Assembly (NCBI GenBank): GCA_023399675.1
Contig: JAEWOM010000255.1
Span: 1 to 5,907 of the forward strand
From: Bacteroidota bacterium
Lineage (GTDB): Bacteria; Bacteroidota; Bacteroidia; Flavobacteriales; Weeksellaceae
DNA: 5,907 nucleotides
Direction of reading: 5' to 3'
Notes under the pieces: generated by a model
Told to the model about the DNA's origin: nothing
Seen by the model: only the letters and a program-made list of their open reading frames with translations
The model's database searches: none
Translations under genes and position numbers: made by a program
In this document: in pieces, positions 1 to 5,907 of the stretch
Position numbering within the stretch: the stretch's first letter is position 1
How the letters are laid out: every line of letters starts with the position of its first letter

Positions 1-2
1 TT

Positions 3-776
3 TCCTGGGAATATGATGCAACGAACAGCCTGACCGTAAAATTGGGTGCCCAATACCAGCAGCAGCATGCAGTTTTCAACTATCAATTTCGAAACCAGCC
101 CAATGATTACCGCGATTTCAAAACTTCGCTGCTTTTGAAATATGCGCCGAAAGACCGGAACATCATGACTCCTTCCGGAAAATTCACTCTGGAAACCGGT
201 TATCCGAAATTCTTTCTGAATCTCGAACATGGTATGGAAGCTTTTGATGCCAATTTGAGGTATACGCGTGCAGAAGCACTTGCAGAACATCAGTTTCGTA
301 CGAAGGCCGGAACCTCCAATCTGAAACTTTACGGAGGTTTATCTTCCAACACGGCGCCGATATGGAAAAACTTTGAAATTGCCGGACTGGCAGACGGTTT
401 ATCGACCAAGTTTCTCAGCAGGCTGAATCTGGAATCCTCTTTCTCGTTCTATACAATGCCTGCCGGTACGTTTTATACTGACAAATTCGTCGGAATGCAT
501 TTCACGCAGTATCTGCCTTTTACCTTTAAGACGATTGGAAAAAGATTTTCCAGGGTGGAATTAAAGTACTCCGCAGCGATTGGAGATTTTAAAAATCCGC
601 AGGACCATCAGTTCAGTTTCAGGCCGCTTACCAACCTTTATCAGGAAACAGGTGTGATCTGGAGAAACTTTCTCGGAACTGCCTACAGCATCGGCTTCCA
701 TTACAGACTCGGCCATTACCGCACCGGTAATTTTGATGAAAATTATGCAGTGTCATTCGGCCTGATATCATTCTAA
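3..776 (+). CDS. C-terminal part of an outer-membrane beta-barrel protein, DUF5686-like (5' end outside window)
   Basis: The reading frame is open from base 3 to the TAA at 774-776 and gives 257 residues with no stop. The TTG at 42-44 is an internal leucine codon, not a start, because the frame continues upstream (SWEYDATNSLTVK...). The visible part alternates short hydrophobic/aromatic strands with polar turns and ends in phenylalanine (GLISF), as outer-membrane barrel proteins usually do. The layout near the end (PAGTFYTDKF, then a strand, KRFSRVELKYSAAIGD, and a terminal FHYRLGHYRTGNFDENYAVSFGL) resembles the C-terminal barrel of Bacteroidota DUF5686 proteins, which carry an N-terminal carboxypeptidase-regulatory-like domain. 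That domain would lie off the window and cannot be checked. The family's role is not established; location in the outer membrane is inferred. It converges on secDF and has no strong terminator of its own. The barrel call is fairly safe; the family name is from memory of the pattern. Confidence 0.62.
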   Translation, partial: SWEYDATNSLTVKLGAQYQQQHAVFNYQFRNQPNDYRDFKTSLLLKYAPKDRNIMTPSGKFTLETGYPKFFLNLEHGMEAFDANLRYTRAEALAEHQFRTKAGTSNLKLYGGLSSNTAPIWKNFEIAGLADGLSTKFLSRLNLESSFSFYTMPAGTFYTDKFVGMHFTQYLPFTFKTIGKRFSRVELKYSAAIGDFKNPQDHQFSFRPLTNLYQETGVIWRNFLGTAYSIGFHYRLGHYRTGNFDENYAVSFGLISF

Positions 777-845
777 AAACAACCTGTTCTGCATTTAGCA
801 TAAAAAGTTATTCAGTCGAAAACGTTTTTCCAATATTTCCTTAAC

Positions 846-864
846 AAACGAAGAGTCTTTGTTT
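846..864 (+). terminator. Weak hairpin, possible terminator of the + strand barrel gene
   Basis: An 8-base stem (846-853 with 857-864, including one G-U pair) closes a 3-base loop about 70 bases after the TAA of the barrel gene. The stem is AT-rich and is followed by AACACTTAAT rather than a T tract, so it is a poor intrinsic terminator. It is listed because it is the best-placed + strand candidate. Confidence 0.2.
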
Positions 865-899
865 AACACTTAATATTTTCACTGTTTGATTTTTTTGTA

Positions 900-907
900 T
901 AACCTTG
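900..907 (+). promoter_or_regulatory. Orphan promoter-like -7 box with no gene downstream
   Basis: TAACCTTG matches the Bacteroidota -7 consensus TAnnTTTG at all but one position. No TTTG lies at the usual distance upstream: the nearest, at 885-888, is only 11 bases away. There is no ORF downstream on this strand before the secDF terminator. It may be chance in AT-rich DNA or could start a short untranslated RNA. Confidence 0.2.
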
Positions 908-927
908 CGTTTATTTTAACGCAAAGG
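903..927. repeat. Imperfect inverted repeat (hairpin) in the spacer
   Basis: CCTTGCGTT at 903-911 pairs with AACGCAAAGG at 918-927, with one bulged A (925) and a 6-base loop (912-917). The inner seven pairs, TTGCGTT with AACGCAA, are perfect. There is no T tract on either side, so it is not a clear terminator. It overlaps the promoter-like box at 900-907 and the first GCAAAG unit. Confidence 0.45.
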
Positions 928-973
928 AAAGCAAAGAATTTAGAGAAATGACCTGAATTAAAGGGAAGCAAAG
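923..973. repeat. Direct repeat of a 14-base purine-rich unit containing GCAAAG
   Basis: AAAGGAAAGCAAAG at 923-936 recurs as AAAGGGAAGCAAAG at 960-973: 13 of 14 bases are identical and the starts are 37 bases apart. A further GCAAAG lies at 921-926, so the hexamer occurs three times (921, 931, 968). I recall GCAAAG-rich dispersed intergenic repeats from flavobacterial genomes, and this may be a decayed copy, but that link is from memory only. Confidence 0.45.
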
Positions 974-1044
974 GCATTAACACTTATCGACCTAATTCAA
1001 ATCTACAAATGCACAACCAGTTACAAACTTAAGATTTCTGATTA

Positions 1045-1071
1045 CTGAACCCAAAAACAAAAAGGCTTCAG
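1045..1071. repeat. Imperfect hairpin with an A-rich loop
   Basis: CTGAACCC at 1045-1052 pairs with GGCTTCAG at 1064-1071 with one C/C mismatch, around an 11-base A-rich loop (1053-1063). Neither strand has a T tract after the stem, so no terminator role is assigned. Confidence 0.25.
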
Positions 1072-1119
1072 GAACCGGATACAGCGATCTGATTAACACT
1101 CAATTTTATAATAATAAAC

Positions 1120-1144
1120 AAAGCCCGGCAATTAGCCGGGCTTT
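1120..1144 (-). terminator. Rho-independent terminator of secDF
   Basis: A perfect 10-pair stem (AAAGCCCGGC at 1120-1129 with GCCGGGCTTT at 1135-1144) encloses a 5-base loop. Read on the - strand, the stem begins 21 bases after the secDF TAG stop (1166-1168) and is followed by a T-rich run (GTTTATTATT), as expected for an intrinsic terminator. On the + strand the stem is followed by GGTATCAC, so it should stop rightward transcription less well. Confidence 0.88.
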
Positions 1145-1165
1145 GGTATCACAGTTCTTTAGAAA

Positions 1166-4075
1166 CTATCGTTTCTTTTTCTTTGTATCGTAAGAAATGG
1201 TCTCCCCTTCTTCCTCTTTCGAGCTTTTATTCAGTAAATCATAAGAGATTGCCGAAGCGATAAAGATGGATGAATAGGTACCGAAACCAATACCCAGCAA
1301 CATCGCGAATATGAAGCCTCTAAGGTTTTCACCACCGAAAACGAAGATTGCAACCAGAACGAGAAGCGTAGTCATGGACGTGTTGAATGTTCTTCCCAGG
1401 GTACTGGAAATCGCATCATTAAACAGTCCGGCGAGTGTAACTGATTTACGTTCGCGCAGATATTCCCGGATTCTGTCGAATACAATCACGGTATCGTTGA
1501 TGGAATAACCCATTACGGTAAGTATCGCTGCAATAAAATCTTGGTTAATTTCCATATTGAAAGGCATCACGTTTTTCAACAGTGAATAAGCTCCCAGTAC
1601 AATGATTGTATCGTGGAACAGGGCTGCAACAGCACCCAGCGAGAACTGCCATTTGCTGAAACGGAGAAGAATATAGATGAAAATTCCCAACAGTGCGATC
1701 CCAACAGCAAGCATACCGCCTTTCTGGATATCATCTGCAACAGTAGGTCCTACCTTTGTTGATGAAACAATTCCGTAGTTATCCGTATCCGGATTTTTAA
1801 AACTTGCCAATGTTGGATTTTGCGGAAGATGCTCTTTAACACCTTCAAAAAGTTTCAATTCAACATCCTGATCGGCTTCCAGAGATTCGTCACCAATTTT
1901 GTAATCGGTTGTTATTTTAAGCTGATTATCGCTACCGAAAGTTTTAACATCCACACTGCTTTCCCTGTCACCGGAAGCAGCAATTGCCTGCATAATACTC
2001 TGTTCTGCTTTGCCCGCATCCACAGGTCTGTCGAATTTAATGACATAATTTCTTCCTCCTTTGAAGTCAACACCGAGCTTAAATCCGTTCGTAAAAATGG
2101 AAAACAGGCAGACTGCTGTTAAAATTGCAGAAAATATATAGGCGAATTTTCTTTTTTCAATAAATGCGATCCAAACATTTCTGAACCAGTTTTTGGTAAT
2201 CGGCGTCCATACGGAAAGGCCTTTACCTTTGCCGAGTCTGTTAAAAATCATCACTCTGGACAGCAATACAGAGGTAAACAGTGTCATCAGGATACCGATA
2301 CCCAGTGTTACTGCGAAACCTTTGATTGGCCCCGTTCCGAAAAAATAAAGTACAGCAGCAGTTAAAAGCGTGGTAACATGTCCGTCGATAATTGCCGAAA
2401 GTGCATGTTTAAAACCATCCTCGTACGCCTGTCTTAATGCTTTGCCTTTGAAGAGTTCTTCCTTGGTCCGCTCATAAATAATTACATTGGCATCCACCGC
2501 CATACCCATCGTAAGGACAATACCGGCAATACCCGGAAGTGTCAGCGTAGCATCCAGGGAATCCATAATTCCGAAGATGTAAAATAGGTTGATGATCATG
2601 GTGATTACCGCGTAAATACCGGCTCCCCCATAATAAAAAATCATGTAGATGATGATAATGGCAAATGCAATTATAAAAGAATACATCCCCGACTGTACCG
2701 ACGCAGCTCCTAATGAAGGTCCTACGACTTCTGCCTGCACAATTTTTGCACTGGCCGGAAGTTTACCTGCTCCGAGAACATCTACGAGATCCTGTGCTTC
2801 CTGTTGTGTAAAGTTTCCGGAAATTCTTGTACTTCCGTTCGGAATTGCTTCGTTAACGTTTGGTGCTGAATAAACAAGATTATCCAAAGAAACAGCTACC
2901 GGCTTACCGACATTTTTCTCCGTCATAATTCTCCAGTCCTTAGCTCCCTGAGAATCCATCTGCATAGAAACTTCCACACGGCCAAGCTGGTCATAGGTAA
3001 TTGCAGCCGTTTCCACAGCACCGTCTACAGGCGCTTTCTGGCTTGCATTTCCTTTCGTAACGTACATCACGAGGTTATCCGGATCTGACGATTCCGGTTT
3101 GTAACCCCACATAAACTGAGAATACTTCAGGTTTGTCGGTCTGAGATTTTTAGCAACATCACTGTTCAGAATCCTGTTAACCGTAGCAGTATCTGAAAGT
3201 TTAACGGAACCCTGCCCGAATTTTTGGTAAGGAACATCAACACCTAGCAGTTTCAGGAAGTTGGTGGTTTTCGGTACACCGATGGAATCACCTTTGATCT
3301 GTACTGCTTTCGCTAATTCCTGGTAGTATGGCATTACTTCATTGATCTGCTGAACTTCCCAAAACTGGAGTTTTGCCGATGTCTGAAGCATCTTTTTCAC
3401 ACGGTCAATATCTTTCACACCGGGCATTTCCACAGAAATTCTGCCGGTTCCGGGTACACGCTGCACGTTTGGCTGCGTTACACCCATTTTGTCAATACGC
3501 GTACGGATTACCTCAAAAGCAGTACCCGTAGAAAGCTCAATACGGTCACGCACAATTCTTTTAACATCATCATCCGTACTGTTGTATTTGATTTCGGAAA
3601 GATTGGTGTTACCAAAAATTTCCGGATCTGCAAGTTTCAGATTGGTTCCTTTCTCTCTGTTTACAATAGCAAACTGATCGAAAAAGTTATCGATATAGGT
3701 TCCGGTTGAGTTTTTCTGAACCTCATCTGTACGGTTCAGCGCTTCAATCAGGACCGGATTCGTGGAGAAATTGGTCAGGTTGTTCACCAGGTCACGCTGA
3801 TTGATTTCCAGCAAAACATTGATCCCCCCTTTCAGGTCCAGACCCAGTTTCATCTCTTTGTCCTTCGCTTTGGTGTAGTAAAGCTTCGTAAAACCAAGAT
3901 TCAGCGTATCTTTCGACAGACGTGCCATTTCCTTCTGGTATTTTACCGGATCTTTGCCGGCAACGGCAGTGGCCTGTTTTTCTATTTTCGCTGCATACCA
4001 GCTTGGCAGCAGTTCATTAAGGCATATCAACCCGAGGATTACGGCAACCAGCGTAATAAATCCTTTTCCTTGCAT
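1166..4075 (-). CDS. secDF: Protein translocase subunit SecDF (fused SecD-SecF)
   Basis: This is the RND-type membrane motor that works with SecYEG, using the proton gradient to pull exported proteins across the inner membrane. Residues 1-611 are SecD-like: a membrane anchor at 5-23, the D1 motif LGLDLKGG (77-84), a long periplasmic region to about 463, VGPSLGA (451-457) and five membrane segments at about 464-611. Residues 640-969 are SecF-like: a membrane segment at about 643-663, GVDFKGG (668-674), a periplasmic domain, VGPTVADDIQKGG (775-787) and five more segments to about 944. The paired D4 motifs are GMAVDANVIIYER (524-536) and NDTVIVFDR (860-868). Asp528, Asp861 and Arg895 sit where the proton-relay residues lie in characterised SecDF. 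At 969 aa it matches Bacteroidota fusions and exceeds the roughly 740 aa of Bacillus SecDF. An in-frame TAA at 4088-4090 makes the ATG at 4073-4075 the first possible start. The tail is Lys-rich (TKKKKR). The gene appears intact. Confidence 0.97.
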   Translation of the reverse strand: MQGKGFITLVAVILGLICLNELLPSWYAAKIEKQATAVAGKDPVKYQKEMARLSKDTLNLGFTKLYYTKAKDKEMKLGLDLKGGINVLLEINQRDLVNNLTNFSTNPVLIEALNRTDEVQKNSTGTYIDNFFDQFAIVNREKGTNLKLADPEIFGNTNLSEIKYNSTDDDVKRIVRDRIELSTGTAFEVIRTRIDKMGVTQPNVQRVPGTGRISVEMPGVKDIDRVKKMLQTSAKLQFWEVQQINEVMPYYQELAKAVQIKGDSIGVPKTTNFLKLLGVDVPYQKFGQGSVKLSDTATVNRILNSDVAKNLRPTNLKYSQFMWGYKPESSDPDNLVMYVTKGNASQKAPVDGAVETAAITYDQLGRVEVSMQMDSQGAKDWRIMTEKNVGKPVAVSLDNLVYSAPNVNEAIPNGSTRISGNFTQQEAQDLVDVLGAGKLPASAKIVQAEVVGPSLGAASVQSGMYSFIIAFAIIIIYMIFYYGGAGIYAVITMIINLFYIFGIMDSLDATLTLPGIAGIVLTMGMAVDANVIIYERTKEELFKGKALRQAYEDGFKHALSAIIDGHVTTLLTAAVLYFFGTGPIKGFAVTLGIGILMTLFTSVLLSRVMIFNRLGKGKGLSVWTPITKNWFRNVWIAFIEKRKFAYIFSAILTAVCLFSIFTNGFKLGVDFKGGRNYVIKFDRPVDAGKAEQSIMQAIAASGDRESSVDVKTFGSDNQLKITTDYKIGDESLEADQDVELKLFEGVKEHLPQNPTLASFKNPDTDNYGIVSSTKVGPTVADDIQKGGMLAVGIALLGIFIYILLRFSKWQFSLGAVAALFHDTIIVLGAYSLLKNVMPFNMEINQDFIAAILTVMGYSINDTVIVFDRIREYLRERKSVTLAGLFNDAISSTLGRTFNTSMTTLLVLVAIFVFGGENLRGFIFAMLLGIGFGTYSSIFIASAISYDLLNKSSKEEEGETISYDTKKKKR

Positions 4076-4102
4076 GTGATGTCTAGGTTAAAATTCAGTC
4101 GG

Positions 4103-4110
4103 CAAATATA
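4103..4110 (-). promoter_or_regulatory. Probable secDF promoter, -7 element
   Basis: On the - strand this reads TATATTTG, an exact match to the Bacteroidota -7 consensus TAnnTTTG, ending 27 bases before the secDF ATG. The nearest upstream TTTG (positions 4135-4138) is 24 bases away, longer than the roughly 19 bases usual for the -33 element, so that half is weak. A start just downstream would give a leader of about 20 bases. No clear Shine-Dalgarno site precedes the ATG, which is common in this phylum. Confidence 0.5.
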
Positions 4111-4186
4111 GTGAATAAAGCTTAAAAAAATTAACAAAATTTTAGCTTTTAAACAACCGAACAATCTGAAAGTGCGTCAGCTACTG

Positions 4187-5551
4187 CTACACCGTCATTG
4201 AGAAAATTCTGGTTTCGGGTTTGTTGCGCAGCATGCGCAGATCAAAAGTCATGGCGACATTTCTCGTAAACGCCCTGCCCTTTTCGGTTATTTTGATACA
4301 GTTTTCCGAAATTTCCACGAGTCCGTCTTCTTCCATTTCCTTCAGTTTTTCAATGGAATTTTCGATTTCAGGAAAGTAATTCTGCGCATCCCAGGAAGTT
4401 TCCAACCGGCACATCAGATTCAGAATATGCTGTCTGATGATCAGATCTTCGTCGTTGAGCATATGACCCCGGAACACCGGAATTTTACCTTCTTCCACCC
4501 TTTTCTGATAATCTTCTACAGATTTTTCATTCTGTGCAAAGCCATACCATGAATCGGAAATAGCGCTCATTCCCAGACCGATCATCAACAGCGTTTTGCT
4601 CGACGAGTATCCCATGAAATTTCGGTGGATTTTTCCGTTCACCATCGATTTGTAGAGATCATCGTGTTCCAACGAAAAATGATCCATTCCTACTTCCCTA
4701 TATCCGAGTTCTTCGAGCAGTTGCTTGCCGTTTTCGTAGAGTCTTCGTTTTTCCTCGCCGCTTGGCAAATCATTTTCATCAAAACCACGCTGCCCGACTC
4801 CTTTAATCCACGGAACGTGCGCATAAGAGTAAAAAGCAAGCCGGTCCGGTTTCAGTTCCATCGTGCGGCGGATGGTATGCTCCATTTTATCCCACGTGTG
4901 ATGCGGCAGTCCGAAAACGAGGTCATGCGAAATACTTTTATAACCGATTTCGCGCGCCCATTCGGTAACTTTTTCCACATTTTCGAACGGCTGAATTCTG
5001 TTAATCGCTTTCTGCACTTCGAAATCGTAATCCTGTACGCCAAAGCTGCATCGTGTAAATCCGAGATCGAACAGAACCTGAAGATGTTCTTTTGAGGTAT
5101 TGTTCGGATGTCCCTCAAATGAAAATTCGGGTTCATCCGCAATTTCTGCTTTGCAGAATATTCCTTCCAGCAAAATTTTCAGATTTTGTGGTGAAAAAAA
5201 AGTTGGCGTACCACCTCCCAAATGCAGCTCCTTAATTTTCGGTTTCGTACCGTTAAAAAGGTTCAGGTACAGGTCCCATTCTTTCAAAACTGATTCCAGA
5301 TACGGCGTTTCTACGGAATGCTGTTTGGTAATACGCTTATGACACGCGCAAAACGTACACAACGCTTCACAGAAAGGCAGATGAATATAAATGGAAACAC
5401 CCTCGCTTTCATTGCTTTCATTAAAGGCCCGAATAACGGACTGCTCCCATTGTTCGGCGGTAAATGCTGCTTCGTCCCAAAAAGGAACTGTTGGATAGGA
5501 TGTATACCGCGGACCAGGAATATTGTATTTATCGATGAATGACTTATTCAT
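4187..5551 (-). CDS. hemN: Oxygen-independent coproporphyrinogen III oxidase (radical SAM)
   Basis: The enzyme converts coproporphyrinogen III to protoporphyrinogen IX in heme synthesis by two S-adenosylmethionine-dependent decarboxylations without oxygen; it is cytoplasmic. The N-terminus carries the HemN signature KYNIPGPRYTSYPT (8-21). The iron-sulfur cluster motif is CEALCTFCAC (61-70): C61, C65 and C68 bind the 4Fe-4S cluster and C70 completes the CxxxCxxCxC pattern typical of true HemN. GGGTPT (112-117) is the SAM-binding motif. Then come FGVQDYD (170-176), DLVFGLPHHT (210-219), YAHVPW (243-248), GMDHFSL (288-294), HRNFMGYS (309-316) and GLGMSAIS (325-332), all in HemN order. The 454 aa length is close to the 457 of E. 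coli HemN, and the C-terminal domain is complete, which argues against HemW or HutW. The stop is TAG at 4187-4189. The ATG at 5549-5551 fits the conserved N-terminus. Residues 146-149 read EGHP where E. coli HemN has EVDP. Confidence 0.97.
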   Translation of the reverse strand: MNKSFIDKYNIPGPRYTSYPTVPFWDEAAFTAEQWEQSVIRAFNESNESEGVSIYIHLPFCEALCTFCACHKRITKQHSVETPYLESVLKEWDLYLNLFNGTKPKIKELHLGGGTPTFFSPQNLKILLEGIFCKAEIADEPEFSFEGHPNNTSKEHLQVLFDLGFTRCSFGVQDYDFEVQKAINRIQPFENVEKVTEWAREIGYKSISHDLVFGLPHHTWDKMEHTIRRTMELKPDRLAFYSYAHVPWIKGVGQRGFDENDLPSGEEKRRLYENGKQLLEELGYREVGMDHFSLEHDDLYKSMVNGKIHRNFMGYSSSKTLLMIGLGMSAISDSWYGFAQNEKSVEDYQKRVEEGKIPVFRGHMLNDEDLIIRQHILNLMCRLETSWDAQNYFPEIENSIEKLKEMEEDGLVEISENCIKITEKGRAFTRNVAMTFDLRMLRNKPETRIFSMTV

Positions 5552-5555
5552 GCTG

Positions 5556-5563
5556 CAAAAATA
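5556..5563 (-). promoter_or_regulatory. Probable hemN promoter, -7 element almost touching the start codon
   Basis: On the - strand this reads TATTTTTG, matching TAnnTTTG exactly. Nineteen bases further upstream is TCTG (5583-5586), one base off the -33 element TTTG and at the usual spacing. Only four bases (CAGC) separate the box from the hemN ATG, so transcription should begin at or within a few bases of the start codon. No room exists for a ribosome binding site. Confidence 0.55.
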
Positions 5564-5569
5564 CGCATT

Positions 5570-5603
5570 AAAAAACGAGCAGCAGAATGAAAAAACACTG
5601 CTA
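5570..5603 (-). terminator. Weak possible terminator after the beta-propeller gene
   Basis: On the - strand, TAGCAG (5598-5603, including the TAG stop codon) can pair with CTGCTG (5580-5585) through a 12-base loop with one wobble pair, followed by CTCG and six T residues (5570-5575). The stem is short and the loop large, so it would be inefficient at best. The same bases overlap the putative hemN -33 region. Confidence 0.22.
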
Positions 5604-5907
5604 TTTTCCGAAATCCATCCTGACGATTTTGTCTTTTCCGGCCAGGATCACCGTGTTGCGGTCCTTCCATTCGCAGACATAAAATCCTTTTGCGTTTGAA
5701 AGAACCTTCCACGATTTTCCAAAATCTTCGGAATAAGAAATATGCCGGTCGCCAATAGCAAGAATTTCCTTTCCACGGGAACCCGGCCGGATTTTCACGC
5801 AGGTGGAATATCCTGCATTGTTTCCGGAAGCCACGATCTTCCAGGTTTTGTCGGCATCTGCAGTGGTAGCGATATTGTTGATATTGCCTTCCTGAACAGT
5901 GTAATCG
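5601..5907 (-). CDS. C-terminal part of a probable BNR/Ycf48-like beta-propeller protein (5' end outside window)
   Basis: The frame is open from the right edge to the TAG at 5601-5603 and gives 101 residues (DYTVQEGNINNIATT... to ...KIVRMDFGK). The GTG at 5832-5834 is an internal valine codon, since the frame runs on upstream. SEDFGKSW (visible residues 59-66) fits the Asp-box pattern SxDxGxxW of BNR repeats exactly, and ADADKTW (16-22) looks like a decayed box one blade earlier. Short strands such as EILAIGDRHISYS and TVILAGKDKIVRM are the blade ends of a beta-propeller. Flavobacterial proteins of this kind, often labelled Ycf48-like or just oxidoreductase, usually carry several such repeats; the rest would lie off the window. 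No substrate or reaction can be assigned. A sialidase or other Asp-box protein is not excluded. It lies 49 bases upstream of hemN on the same strand. Confidence 0.6.
   Translation of the reverse strand, partial: DYTVQEGNINNIATTADADKTWKIVASGNNAGYSTCVKIRPGSRGKEILAIGDRHISYSEDFGKSWKVLSNAKGFYVCEWKDRNTVILAGKDKIVRMDFGK

Larger units (their letters stand above)
777..1119. other. Long AT-rich intergenic spacer without a gene
   Basis: No ORF here can be supported. The ATG at 948 meets a stop after two codons and the ATG at 1009 stops after seven. The spacer separates two convergent genes, so it is 3' flanking sequence for both and needs no promoter for either. It holds a 14-base direct repeat containing GCAAAG, an imperfect inverted repeat at 903-927, weak hairpins at 846-864 and 1045-1071, three copies of TTAACACT and a promoter-like box at 900-907. 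A degenerate dispersed repeat or a small RNA is possible but unproven. Confidence 0.6.

Noticed and set aside
42..44. TTG as the start of the barrel protein
   Set aside because: The frame stays open upstream to base 3 with similar strand-like sequence, so the TTG encodes an internal leucine and the gene is cut by the window edge.
819..828. AAAACGTTTT palindrome after the barrel gene
   Set aside because: It has no loop to form a hairpin and matches no operator I recognise; short palindromes like this are common in AT-rich spacers.
1311..3677. Four + strand open frames (62-100 codons) opposite secDF
   Set aside because: All are antisense shadows of conserved SecDF sequence, with no family resemblance and no promoter-like signals.
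4117..4149. AAAGCT/AGCTTT inverted repeat as a hemN terminator
   Set aside because: Only six perfect pairs with a loop of about 20 AT-rich bases and no T tract after the stem on the - strand. It is probably chance in AT-rich DNA, so no hemN terminator is called.
4625..5095. 156-codon open frame on the + strand opposite hemN
   Set aside because: It lies wholly antisense to a hemN segment with conserved motifs, has no promoter-like box or recognisable domain, and has the odd composition (many F, H and R) typical of antisense frames.
4852..5142. 96-codon - strand frame inside hemN
   Set aside because: It is a shifted frame within hemN, whose own frame is intact with all motifs, so it is not a frameshifted second gene.
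5100..5542. Two overlapping + strand open frames opposite the hemN 5' half
   Set aside because: They are antisense to the cluster-binding and SAM-binding regions of HemN and have no protein-like features.
5832..5834. GTG as the start of a 77-residue protein
   Set aside because: The frame is open to the window edge and the upstream residues include a decayed Asp box, so this is an internal valine of a longer protein.

Overview
The window looks like ordinary chromosomal core sequence from a member of the Bacteroidota, most likely the Flavobacteriia (Chryseobacterium/Weeksellaceae-like). Three things point there. SecD and SecF are fused in one very long SecDF chain. Two gene starts are preceded by the Bacteroidota -7 promoter element TAnnTTTG rather than by clear Shine-Dalgarno sites. 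A partial outer-membrane protein resembles the DUF5686 family. The genus is inferred from protein style only.

Layout, left to right. (1) Positions 3-776, + strand: the C-terminal 257 residues of an outer-membrane beta-barrel-like protein whose start lies outside the window. (2) Positions 777-1165: a 389-base AT-rich spacer with no supportable ORF. It holds a GCAAAG-containing direct repeat, several imperfect hairpins, an orphan promoter-like box and, at 1120-1144, a perfect hairpin that is the terminator of the leftward gene. (3) Positions 1166-4075, - strand: secDF (969 aa), complete. (4) Positions 4076-4186: a 111-base spacer with the likely secDF promoter. (5) Positions 4187-5551, - strand: hemN, complete (454 aa). 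Its promoter-like box sits only four bases before the ATG, suggesting a leaderless or nearly leaderless mRNA. (6) Positions 5601-5907, - strand: the C-terminal 101 residues of a probable BNR/Ycf48-like beta-propeller protein that enters from the right edge.

The three leftward genes run head to tail but have unrelated jobs: protein export (SecDF), oxygen-independent heme synthesis (HemN) and an unassigned beta-propeller. Separate promoter-like boxes before hemN and secDF argue for at least partly independent transcription. The + strand gene converges on secDF. I see no transposase, integrase, CRISPR array, tRNA, rRNA or defence system. I do not think the window contains a new biological system; the most interesting parts are the leaderless-looking hemN start and the repeat and hairpin content of the 777-1119 spacer.
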